Source of the DNA: Breoghania sp037026715
GTDB taxonomy: Bacteria > Pseudomonadota > Alphaproteobacteria > Rhizobiales > Stappiaceae
Direction: 5' to 3'
Assembly (NCBI RefSeq): GCF_037026715.1
Contig: NZ_JBANCG010000016.1
Location: 1-40,303 of the forward strand
Length of the DNA stretch: 40,303 nt
The notes under the pieces are model-generated. The model was not told the origin of the DNA. It searched no databases and worked only from the letters and a program-made list of their open reading frames with translations. Positions 31,670 to 39,110 of the stretch are shown here, in pieces. Position numbers and translations under genes: made by a program. Every line of letters starts with the position of its first letter. Positions within the stretch are counted from its first letter, which is position 1.

Positions 31670-33652
31670 TGACGCGGGTCGAGGTGATGGCGCTATCGTC
31701 AGCGCCACGGTTGAGGCTGGAGTGGATGCGCCCAACTCGCGCAGATCTTGTTCGGCTTGCGCTCGGGCTGCCAGCGCGTCGGTCAGTGCTATCTCGCCTC
31801 GGGCTTTGGCGGGGAGGGCATCCAACCGGACCCTGGCATTTCTCAGGGTGCCCAGACCATTGCGGATCATGGATTCTAGCTTCGCCTTTTCTGCCGCGAA
31901 CCGCCCGCGCAATGCTCTTTCGTCGGCAACGTCCTGAGCGTTTGGCGTCCGGTCATACTTGAACCCGGACTCATGTCCGCGCCGCCATGCTACCAGCTTG
32001 CCGGTCATCACGTCACCGAACCCCGGCACCCGTAGGACAGCGGAACGGTTCACATCGGCGGCGGTCTCGATTCCAAAGGAAATCAGCGTCGCCGTCTTGG
32101 CAGGGCCGATACCGGAGATATTCGCGTGACGGACGGAGAACCGGTCAAGATATGCCCGCCGTTGGCGCGACACCCGATTGGACTTCATCACTGTGATTTC
32201 GCGGGTGAGTGCATCGTCATGGCCCTTGTAGGCGGTGATTGCGGCGTCCAGATCCCTGCGCACTTTCACAACCTCAGTCATGCCGTTGCGCTGAACAAAG
32301 GCATTCAACTCGCGCTGCACCCGTTCATCGGCATCCTTGAAGGCCTTTTGAAATGGGTCGGTTTTAACTTTACGGTTGGAGAAGGTGCCCCACCCCCAGA
32401 TTGCCAGCCCGATCCAAACAATCCATGCCGGGGCGGCGTAGATGAAACCGGCAACCGCGCCGCCCATCATCAACAAACCCATTAAGGCCCGTCTGTGCTT
32501 CCCACTTCGAGCTTCGCGCAGTGCCTTGCTGACGCCGCGCGGCGTAGCCGCAGCGGGAAGCAAGTCCGCGACCGTTGGGAAGCGGAATGCCAGAATCTCC
32601 CGGATAGCCTGTTCGGTGCCGCTCGTGTCGGTCGGGATACTCGATTCCACTGCGGTCAGGTCCGGGAACATGTCAAAGCCGCTGTTGGCGGTCAGCTTGC
32701 ACCAGACACACCCACCGGCAGCGCTAGGGTAATAGTGCGTCTTGACTTTGCTACAGCGGTTTAGTGAGCCTTCCAGAGTGTTCAGGGCGTGAATCCAGTC
32801 CAGCGCGCTCGGACGTGCGCCTGGTGTCAACCCAAATGCGTTTTCGAATGAGAGCGAGATGACATTCGGGAACATATCGAGTGTCAGCGCACCGGGTGGC
32901 GGGGTTGTTTGTGTCGCCGCTTGCCGGCTGAGCGAAAAAGCGAACCGGTTCTGGGCAATGGCGTTACCCATGGAAATATCCGGTCCATTGTAGCGTCCGG
33001 CGTAGGGGTGACGGCCCATGAACAGAAGATGGAAGATCGCAACCGCCAGCCCGAAGTTATCGTGCTCTATGGTGCGTTGAACGGATGCAAGGTTCTTCCC
33101 GTGCAACTCAGGCGGCGTGAAATCAGGAACCCCGACGACACAGGGATATGACTTGCCGTTCAAGCTGAACTGGAAGCTATCCGCGTCGATTAGGGCAACG
33201 GTCGCATCTTGCGCGACCAAAACACCGGAATGGTTCAGATCGCCGATTACGCATCCTGTTTGGTGCACCTTCCCAATGGCGCGGGCGACGTTCAACGCAG
33301 CATGGACAAGGAATCTATAATCCGATTTCGGGAAATGGCGCTGGCGAGACTTCGGGCTATATAGCTCGTGCAGCGGGCGATAGCTTGATACAAGCCGCAT
33401 TACGAAACCAAGGAAGTCGCCGCGACCGTCGGTCACCACTTCGCTGGGGTAGGCAACAAGGTTAGTCTTGACGGCGAGACCTTCGCCTACCATCGCCCGC
33501 ACTTTGTCTTCTCGTTTGGCGCGCAGGCCGGTATTGTAGATTTTGACGGCAAGTCCGGCACGGCCTTTGATCGCGTAGACTTCGCCTTCGCCACCCTTAC
33601 CGATCAACTCGGCCACCGAAACCCGGTCCTTTCCAATGACGATTTCTTGCAC
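31646..33652 (-). CDS. Protein kinase with zinc ribbon, membrane segments and HhH domain (TerY-P/YegI type)
   Basis: This 668-residue Ser/Thr-kinase-like protein has a kinase domain at about 1-295: glycine loop GKGGEGEVY (18-26), Lys37 in AVKIY, catalytic-loop GDLNHSGV with Asp138, metal-binding Asp156 in LIDADSFQF and PPE at 180-182. The usual Asn five residues after the catalytic Asp is Gly143, which I believe is seen in this subfamily. A Cys300 / Cys315-x-x-Cys318 zinc ribbon follows, then one or two membrane segments (388-420), a coiled-coil and a helix-hairpin-helix region (512-555, GIGPAKTATLISFGI ... VPGFGDVMTGKL). This architecture is that of the kinase of TerY-P triads and E. coli YegI. 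It starts at GTG 33652, two bases after the phosphatase stop. Confidence 0.88.
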   Translation of the reverse strand: MQEIVIGKDRVSVAELIGKGGEGEVYAIKGRAGLAVKIYNTGLRAKREDKVRAMVGEGLAVKTNLVAYPSEVVTDGRGDFLGFVMRLVSSYRPLHELYSPKSRQRHFPKSDYRFLVHAALNVARAIGKVHQTGCVIGDLNHSGVLVAQDATVALIDADSFQFSLNGKSYPCVVGVPDFTPPELHGKNLASVQRTIEHDNFGLAVAIFHLLFMGRHPYAGRYNGPDISMGNAIAQNRFAFSLSRQAATQTTPPPGALTLDMFPNVISLSFENAFGLTPGARPSALDWIHALNTLEGSLNRCSKVKTHYYPSAAGGCVWCKLTANSGFDMFPDLTAVESSIPTDTSGTEQAIREILAFRFPTVADLLPAAATPRGVSKALREARSGKHRRALMGLLMMGGAVAGFIYAAPAWIVWIGLAIWGWGTFSNRKVKTDPFQKAFKDADERVQRELNAFVQRNGMTEVVKVRRDLDAAITAYKGHDDALTREITVMKSNRVSRQRRAYLDRFSVRHANISGIGPAKTATLISFGIETAADVNRSAVLRVPGFGDVMTGKLVAWRRGHESGFKYDRTPNAQDVADERALRGRFAAEKAKLESMIRNGLGTLRNARVRLDALPAKARGEIALTDALAARAQAEQDLRELGASTPASTVALTIAPSPRPASSHWRRRT

Positions 33653-33654
33653 GG

Positions 33655-34401
33655 TCAGCCCCCGGATATGAGGATGAGCGTCTTGTCGTCGTCGGTGCGT
33701 TCGCAGACCGCTGAAGCAGCAAGGTATGTGGCCAGCTTCGCAGATAGTTCGACAAGGCGTCCCTCACCCGACGCCGCGTCCACCGGGCGAAACATTGGAT
33801 CGAAGAATCTAGGGTGTGCGGTCTGTTCCAAATGCGACAACGCCAGATCGCCAACACCATCGGAGAATAACGCGAATGCATCGTGTTCGCGTGGGTGGCG
33901 GGTAATGTTCAGGCGCGGCTCGGGATCATCGGTCACGAAGTAGGTGGTGGATGCATACTCGCCGTTCTCGGGCCAGCACAACACGTCCCATTCGGAGCCT
34001 TTCCGGCCCACAACGGCGCTATCGCCGATGTGCAGCGTTACAGCTTCATCCTGGGAGATAACGATCGCCGCCAACGTAGCGGCAAATTGCCGGGGCGTGG
34101 ATTCCCGCCGCGCTGCGATCGCCGCAATCCGATCGCGTAATTCATCAATCCACTCCGCCATCTCTTCATCGAACGGCAGTACTGGATTTGCGCGAACCCA
34201 TTCCCGGAATCGAGCCGAAAGGAAACGACAAGTAAGCCATGCGCCATATGCACCGAATTTGGCGCTGCCAGCGCCATCCGAAACCACTGCGAGGATGCCT
34301 CCATTTTCGAATTTGGCTACAGCGTACGCGTCTTGCAGTCTGCCACCATTCTGAATGTGCGACGTCCCGATTACGGACGCGGACGCCCACCGCCAAGTCA
34401 T
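33655..34401 (-). CDS. PP2C-family protein phosphatase (TerY-P/PphC type)
   Basis: This 248-residue metal-dependent Ser/Thr phosphatase is the presumed antagonist of the adjacent kinase. PP2C motifs are in order: GRLQDAYAV near residue 21, metal-binding AVVSDGAGSAKFGAYG near 40, LHIGDSAVV near 120, FALFSDGVGDL near 175 and the last metal site RTDDDKTLI near the C-terminus. It resembles E. coli PphC (YegK), which works with YegI. The gene lies 4 nt after the VWA stop and 2 nt before the kinase, so the three are almost certainly co-translated. Confidence 0.9.
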   Translation of the reverse strand: MTWRWASASVIGTSHIQNGGRLQDAYAVAKFENGGILAVVSDGAGSAKFGAYGAWLTCRFLSARFREWVRANPVLPFDEEMAEWIDELRDRIAAIAARRESTPRQFAATLAAIVISQDEAVTLHIGDSAVVGRKGSEWDVLCWPENGEYASTTYFVTDDPEPRLNITRHPREHDAFALFSDGVGDLALSHLEQTAHPRFFDPMFRPVDAASGEGRLVELSAKLATYLAASAVCERTDDDKTLILISGG

Positions 34402-34405
34402 GGGG

Positions 34406-35083
34406 TCACCCTGCTACAGCCCAGCCGTCCGGGGCGGTCGGGTTGTTGAGCGGAACGGCATCCCCGGGGTTGGATTGCGAAACGGCGCTAAGCGAACTGG
34501 ACAACCACTGAAACAGTTCCTTAAACGCCAGCCCTTTCAGCTTGAGCGGCTGGCGGGTGGCAATCTGGCCAAGAACATTCATGTCCGCCTGTTCCACGCC
34601 TACGGCATAGAACATGAATTCCTTACGATTTTCACCTTGGTGGACGCGCTGTCGTGCTTCTTGCCAACTATCGGTCGGGGAACCATCTGTAATGAGGAAC
34701 ACCCACGGGCGGTAGTACTTGACGCCATTCTCGCGGTAGCGGTCTTTGCGCTGGCGGAGCATGTCCAGACCGGTCACAATAGCTTCGCCCATGGGCGTTG
34801 CATTATCCGCCGCCAGCGTTTCGGGATAGAAGTGATCTACCGTGGCGAAGTCGGACTTGACCTCCACCGGGCCGAAGGTGACCATCGCCAATTCCACCCG
34901 CTTTGCAGCCATGGGATCATTCATGAGTTCCTGCCGCAATGTGGCCAGCCCTTCGTTCAATTCCGAAATTGGCGCACCGCTCATGGAATACGAGGTGTCT
35001 AGTAGCAAAATTACTGGACAACGTTGTTCTGGGTTTTCAGCGAATTCCGCGTCACTGAACGGCTGTTGGTCAAAATCGTCCAT
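34406..35083 (-). CDS. VWA-domain protein (TerY/YegL type)
   Basis: This 225-residue von Willebrand A protein has an intact MIDAS: DTSYS (Asp29, Ser31, Ser33), Thr96 in NATPMGEAI and Asp133 in LITDGSPTD. These metal-dependent adhesion modules usually assemble protein complexes. It has no signal peptide or membrane segment, so it is cytoplasmic. TerY and E. coli YegL are the closest families that I recognise. The ATG at 35083 is preceded by GGTGG at the right distance; a GTG 12 nt upstream is the alternative. It is the first gene of the leftward kinase-phosphatase-VWA cassette. Confidence 0.9.
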   Translation of the reverse strand: MDDFDQQPFSDAEFAENPEQRCPVILLLDTSYSMSGAPISELNEGLATLRQELMNDPMAAKRVELAMVTFGPVEVKSDFATVDHFYPETLAADNATPMGEAIVTGLDMLRQRKDRYRENGVKYYRPWVFLITDGSPTDSWQEARQRVHQGENRKEFMFYAVGVEQADMNVLGQIATRQPLKLKGLAFKELFQWLSSSLSAVSQSNPGDAVPLNNPTAPDGWAVAG

Positions 35084-35509
35084 ATGAACCACCACATTGT
35101 ATCAACCACGATTGGCAGCATGCCACCGTCAGAGGCAACTTTAGCCAAGCGAGACACTTCAAGGAAGTTCCGATTGACGAAACTTGGGGGCTCGACTCCT
35201 CCGGCGGCGGTTGTCAAGAGGGGGCAGGGCAACCGCAATATCTTCGTGTGGCCGTTGAGCGGATCGAGTTGGAGCGGGAAATGCCCCAGCGTGCGTGTCC
35301 TATTTGTGCCTCTAGCACGGCCGTTGCAGTCCATGAAAGTAGCCGTTTGCAATGATCCGATCGGAGGTCTGTATTGCGGGCTTCCCCACTGTTAGCCGCG
35401 CTCTGTCGAAGGTCTTTCTGTCCCAGAATGCTCTGGCGTTAAGAACCGCTTTAGTACTAATTTCTTGGAAACCCCGTTGGGTAAATTGCGACGTCCGTGC
35501 ATAGGAGAC
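35084..35509. promoter_or_regulatory. Divergent gap between the VWA gene and the DUF262 gene
   Basis: This is a 426-bp gap between leftward and rightward accessory genes, presumably holding two promoters. Open frames on both strands (for example one rightward from 35024) have no ribosome-binding site and unlikely composition. I could not fix a promoter. Confidence 0.4.
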
Positions 35510-37204
35510 ATGGCTTTGGATATTCAAGCTAGCAAACCTACGATTGAAGCAAGCCAGAAGACGCTTAAGGATATCTTTCTCAGCGACGCCTACCGCTTCG
35601 AGATCCCGTCATATCAGCGCCCCTACTCATGGACGACGCGCGAGGCTGGTGAACTTCTCGACGACGTGGTCGAGGCTATGGACGATGGGCAGGACGACTA
35701 CTTCCTGGGCAGCTTCGTCCTTGTGAAACAGCCTAACGCCAAGCATGCGGAGGTGGTGGACGGTCAACAGCGTCTGACCACGCTAACCATCCTCTTCGCA
35801 ACTTTCCGCGACCTAAGCGAAACTGATGAGGTTCGCAACTACCTCGATCAGTTCATCACTGTCGGCCGCGACCCCATTGGGAAGAATACGTCCGGCGATC
35901 CTATCCTGCGGGTACGTGACAAGCCCGGGGAGCGGTCGGCATTTCAACGCATCGTGCAGAAGATCGGGGCTACTAAAAAACAAGGTAAGCGGATTTTAGA
36001 AGATTCTGAAAGTGTTGGTCACTATATGCGTAACGCAACACTATATCGAGATGCTCTATCCAAGATGCCGGACGAGAAGCGCCGCGACCTTATAGCCTTT
36101 CTGCGTGAGCGCTGTCTTGTTGTTGTCGTGGAAGTGCCGACTGCAGCGGCGGCCCGCCGAATTTTCCAAGTCCTCAACGCAAGAGGCTTGGACCTTCAGC
36201 CGACCGACATCCTCAAAGCTCGCCTCCTGGACAAAATCGAAGCAGCAAGGACAGAGGACTATGCGAAAGCGTGGGAACGCTTCGAGGAGGATATCGGAAG
36301 AGCCGCGTTTGCCCAACTTTTCGCGCACATACGGATGATCTATGCGCAGAAGAAGCCCAAAACGGCCTTGGAAGATGATTTTGGGAAGGATGTGCCGGTG
36401 TTCGTCAACGAGCCGGCCGTCTTTATGGATGACCTCTTAACACCAATCGTGGACGCCTATGTAGCCTGTCGTGACGACATAATAGCCCGAGAACGCTTCG
36501 GCGAGGAGGCTGCCGCGCTCCTGCGTGCCCTCTGGCGGGTGGACAACTCGGACTGGCTACCCCCCGTTCTCTCTTACCTGCTTAAGTTCGACGGAGCAGC
36601 TGACTTCCAAGGCTTCCTGCGGAAGTTCGAGCGATTAACGGCCTACCTCTTCGTGACTCGCGAGAGGGTGAACGTGCGCATCAACAGGTCGTCCGACGTC
36701 CTTCGAACGATCGCAAAGGCCAAGGCCTCGAAGGACGTCATCACCGACCCGTCGCTTGACCTTGCGCGCGCCGAGGTAAAATACTTCAGAGAAGTTCTCG
36801 ACGGAGACCTCTACCTCTCGACGCGTGTTCGGATGCCCGTGCTGCTGCGTCTCGATGAGGCGATGTCCGACGGCGCGGTGACTTACCATGGAAAGGAAAC
36901 CATCGAGCACGTTCTGCCTCAGGCCCCGTCTCAGAATTGGATGGAGGCGTTCAATGAAGAGGAGCGGGATAGATGGACGCATCATATCGCCAACCTTGTC
37001 CTTCTCTCCAGGATCAAGAACAGTCAGGCGAACAATCAGGCTTTCTCGGAGAAGAAGGTCGGCTACTTCAGTGACAAGAAGGGCAAGACGAAATATGTCC
37101 TAACCCAGGATGTCCTGAAAGAAAAAATCTGGACACCCCATGTATTGGAGAAACGCCGTAAGAATCTCCGCAAAATATTGGACGGGATCTGGCAGCTGAA
37201 GTGA
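35510..37204 (+). CDS. DUF262-DUF1524 protein, GmrSD-type nuclease candidate
   Basis: This 564-residue protein has an N-terminal DUF262 (ParB-like) domain with IPSYQRPYSW at 32-41 and the nucleotide-site motif DGQQRLTT at 84-91, and a C-terminal DUF1524 His-Asn nuclease domain with IEHVLPQ (His467) and HIANLVLLSRIKNSQANNQ (491-510). Single-chain members of this class include the type IV restriction enzyme GmrSD, which cuts glucosylated phage DNA, and BrxU. Here it is most likely an anti-phage effector. AGGAG lies just ahead of the ATG at 35510; an upstream in-frame ATG at 35465 lacks one. It is divergent from the kinase triad. Codon use is less GC-rich than that of the host genes, consistent with recent transfer. 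Confidence 0.9.
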   Translation: MALDIQASKPTIEASQKTLKDIFLSDAYRFEIPSYQRPYSWTTREAGELLDDVVEAMDDGQDDYFLGSFVLVKQPNAKHAEVVDGQQRLTTLTILFATFRDLSETDEVRNYLDQFITVGRDPIGKNTSGDPILRVRDKPGERSAFQRIVQKIGATKKQGKRILEDSESVGHYMRNATLYRDALSKMPDEKRRDLIAFLRERCLVVVVEVPTAAAARRIFQVLNARGLDLQPTDILKARLLDKIEAARTEDYAKAWERFEEDIGRAAFAQLFAHIRMIYAQKKPKTALEDDFGKDVPVFVNEPAVFMDDLLTPIVDAYVACRDDIIARERFGEEAAALLRALWRVDNSDWLPPVLSYLLKFDGAADFQGFLRKFERLTAYLFVTRERVNVRINRSSDVLRTIAKAKASKDVITDPSLDLARAEVKYFREVLDGDLYLSTRVRMPVLLRLDEAMSDGAVTYHGKETIEHVLPQAPSQNWMEAFNEEERDRWTHHIANLVLLSRIKNSQANNQAFSEKKVGYFSDKKGKTKYVLTQDVLKEKIWTPHVLEKRRKNLRKILDGIWQLK

Positions 37205-37413
37205 ATAATGGAGAGTGGCATTTCTCTTTCCCCGTTGGGCTCTTGAGGACGGTTCTCTGGAACAACGGGGATGATCAAAATGAGTTCGGTTAGCTCCCTA
37301 AAGTTGCGCTGGGGGCTTCAGAGAAAGACAGAACGCTCTCCTTGACTGCTGAAGCCAACCTACGCTGCCGTTCATCCGTCCGCACTTTTAGTCAAAGACA
37401 GATCGAAACGCTC

Positions 37414-37674
37414 CTACGCTGCGAAGCTCATAGGCGACCGCTGCGCGCGTTCATTTTGGTTGTCTAGGTGGCGAATGAGTTCTTCGAAAGCCGATTTACC
37501 TCGGCCACGTTGCCTGATCGCTTTGCGCCGCCAAATCGGTTCTTTGGTCCGAGTTGGAAGTCGGTTACCTCCGATTGCGAATATCCACTTTTTGTTAGAC
37601 CCACAGGGGGCAGCCAATTCGCCCTTGATGAAAATAAAGCAACCAGCGCACTTTCCTGTCATAGAACTGCGCAC
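37414..37674 (-). CDS. Hypothetical small protein (86 aa)
   Basis: A leftward 86-codon frame, with an internal ATG at 37662 as alternative start. The product is basic with CAGC and a third Cys, then KKWIFAIGGNRLP and a C-terminal helix ESAFEELIRHL-like (GKSAFEELIRHLDNQNE). I do not recognise it. It has no clear ribosome-binding site. An opposite-strand frame (37460-37723) is less protein-like. The flanking stretches 37205-37413 and 37675-37775 hold nothing else that I can support, apart from two copies of CCTACGCTGC 55 bp apart (37358 and 37413). Confidence 0.35.
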   Translation of the reverse strand: MRSSMTGKCAGCFIFIKGELAAPCGSNKKWIFAIGGNRLPTRTKEPIWRRKAIRQRGRGKSAFEELIRHLDNQNERAQRSPMSFAA

Positions 37675-37775
37675 CCCATGTAAGACGATGCGTAGTGATA
37701 TGCCGTGCCATAATCGCTATTGACGTAATTTGGCATACCTGCGATCATATTCCGGTATTCGCTATTGGGTTGGTC

Positions 37776-38387
37776 ATGCAAAACGCAGCTGTCGAAATTC
37801 TTCAGTCTGAGCGGGATAAGATCTCAACTGAGATCGAAGCTCATCGCGAAGCTGCGCGTTCTTTGGGAAAAAGGCTAAAGGAAATCGACGGAGCGATTGC
37901 TCAGCTTTGTCAAGGCGGCGCCCCCAAGGAAGAGACCCGCGCTCCCGGAGGCTCTTCGTCCACACTCACTGAAATGGTCGGCGTCGCCCTCTCTGAATTT
38001 GGAGAAGGCACAACAGCATTGGAAATCGCTGAGTACCTTAGCGCAAGCGGTCGGGATACGACAAATACAACAGTTAGTTCAATTCTTCACAGAATGAAGA
38101 AGGCCGGAACAGCAACCAAAATGGGCAGTAAGTGGTTCGCTGTCGTACATGAAAAGGGCTCCGCCGAAGCGGAGCCCGATTCTAATGCCGGAGACGTGGC
38201 AGAGCGGTCTATTGCACCGGACTCAAAATCTGGCGGGGCTGTCCCTGAGAAGCCGGTCCCCGTGGGTTCGAATCCCACCGTCTCCGCACCCTTTAACCGC
38301 GACAGAGAGAAGTTCCTTGGCGGGTCCAACCTCTCTGGCGCATCCACCAACCACCAGTTCCCTATATTCGGGGAGAAAGGAGGTTAG
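37776..38387 (+). CDS. Coiled-coil winged-helix protein reading into a tRNA-like gene
   Basis: The ATG at 37776 opens a frame of 203 codons. Residues 1-45 form a coiled-coil (EILQSERDKISTEIEAHREA) and about 60-125 a small winged helix (TALEIAEYLSASGRD ... VSSILHRMKKAGTATKMGSKWFAV), so a DNA-binding regulator is likely. From about residue 138 the frame translates the tRNA-like sequence at 38190-38286 and then low-information sequence to a TAG at 38385-38387. The natural end was probably near residue 130, and the tail may be an artefact of insertion beside the tRNA. There is no ribosome-binding site; a TTGACG at 37720 may be a -35 element. Confidence 0.6.
   Translation: MQNAAVEILQSERDKISTEIEAHREAARSLGKRLKEIDGAIAQLCQGGAPKEETRAPGGSSSTLTEMVGVALSEFGEGTTALEIAEYLSASGRDTTNTTVSSILHRMKKAGTATKMGSKWFAVVHEKGSAEAEPDSNAGDVAERSIAPDSKSGGAVPEKPVPVGSNPTVSAPFNRDREKFLGGSNLSGASTNHQFPIFGEKGG
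38156..38177. terminator. Stem-loop just upstream of the tRNA-like gene
   Basis: GGGCTCCGC (38156-38164) pairs perfectly with GCGGAGCCC (38169-38177) around a CGAA tetraloop. On the minus strand TTTTC follows, so it could terminate leftward transcription; on the plus strand there is no T-run. It lies inside the reading frame of the winged-helix protein, 12 nt before the tRNA-like gene, and could be a processing signal. Confidence 0.5.
38190..38286 (+). tRNA. Unusual class II tRNA-like gene, anticodon CAA on a Ser-like body
   Basis: A 97-nt cloverleaf: acceptor GGAGACG (38190-38196) with CGTCTCC (38279-38285); 3-bp D-stem GCA/TGC with D-loop GAGCGGTCTAT; anticodon stem CCGGA/TCTGG (one G-U) with loop CTCAAAA giving CAA (Leu UUG); T-arm GTGGG-TTCGAAT-CCCAC. 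The discriminator is G38286 and the D-arm TGGCAGAGCGGT is like bacterial tRNA-Ser, while the anticodon arm is like tRNA-Leu(CAA). Leu tRNAs normally have A73. The variable arm (38234-38261) is 28 nt, longer than usual for either, and no CCA is encoded (CAC follows), unlike the other three tRNAs here. It may be a phage tRNA, a chimera or a pseudo-tRNA. Confidence 0.7.
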
Positions 38388-39110
38388 TCGTGTGGCAAGT
38401 GGCCTGTTTGTTATCAGCAATTAGGGCTTAGGCTCTAACCCTGTTACCCTAGGCTCGGATGCCCGTGCAGGATCTCTCCTACGCGGGCATCTTACATTGT
38501 GTGCAGTTAATTGCAACACATTTCGCGTAACACAGGTGGTCTAACCTACTGATTCAGTGTTAACTTTGAAAAAGCGTTGACGGAGAATCGCTTACGCGAG
38601 TTCGTTGGATAGCAGCAAACCGCAGGTGCCGGCCCTGCTGATGAGGCCGACTCTGGGCGATGATACCGTTCCAATCAGCAGATCAAACGTATTTTCCGTT
38701 TGCTGATGGTTCGACTGAGGAAAGGAACTCGTTGAGGCAACGCTTCATATGTTTCTCGCTGACATGAGTTTGCGTTGAGGCGACAGATTTTTTGGACAAG
38801 CGTCAGGAGCTATCTACGTTGTTGGCTAAATGCGTCACGCCGTGGCTACAACAGTGATCGACTCACTCCCTAGCGGGGCGCGCTTCAGTTCGCTGTGCTT
38901 TGGGCCCTACCAGTTCGGTAAGTTGTCGCTGTACGTCCGTCCACCGAGGTGGTTGGGCCTTCTTTGATCTGCCTCAGGACCACACCGCGAAGTCCGAATT
39001 TCTTGCGTTAAGGGGACAAGTGCCCCGGAAATTCGTTGTGACGCTGTCATACGTTAGTGCGTCTCTTTGTTGAAAGACACATTTTCTTGGTGATTGGAAT
39101 ACTCGAAGCC
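38388..39110. other. Gene-free tract rich in hairpins
   Basis: No plausible gene is present on either strand in these 723 bases. Several stem-loops are: 38458-38491 (listed separately); GTGTGCA/TGCAACAC at about 38499-38519; a switch-like region at 38635-38707 where ATCAGCA can pair either upstream or downstream; and GGGG-ACAAGTG-CCCC at 39012-39026. Base composition is near 50 percent, lower than the host. It may encode one or more structured RNAs or be decayed phage DNA. Confidence 0.45.
38458..38491 (+). terminator. Long hairpin downstream of the tRNA-like gene
   Basis: GATGCCCGTG (38458-38467) pairs with CGCGGGCATC (38482-38491; one G-U), and inside it AGGA pairs with TCCT around a TCTC loop, with a single mismatch between the two helices. 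TTACATT follows. It could be the terminator of the rightward transcript that carries the winged-helix protein and the tRNA-like RNA. Confidence 0.5.

Noticed and set aside
37321..37450. CRISPR-like repeats in the gap after the DUF262 gene
   Set aside because: Only two 10-bp copies of CCTACGCTGC occur, with no regular spacing or repeat length.
38190..38286. tRNA-Sec (anticodon UCA)
   Set aside because: Length and G73 would fit, but shifting the loop to read UCA breaks the anticodon stem, and the acceptor and D stems are not of the Sec type.
25853..38290. 38190-38286 as the right attachment site matching tRNA-Val
   Set aside because: Its 3' half differs from that of tRNA-Val beyond the general T-loop consensus, and the repressor and Cro-like genes lie further right, so the element continues.
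38638..38664. Hammerhead ribozyme core at CTGATGA
   Set aside because: No GAAA partner or correctly placed helix follows, so the catalytic core is incomplete.
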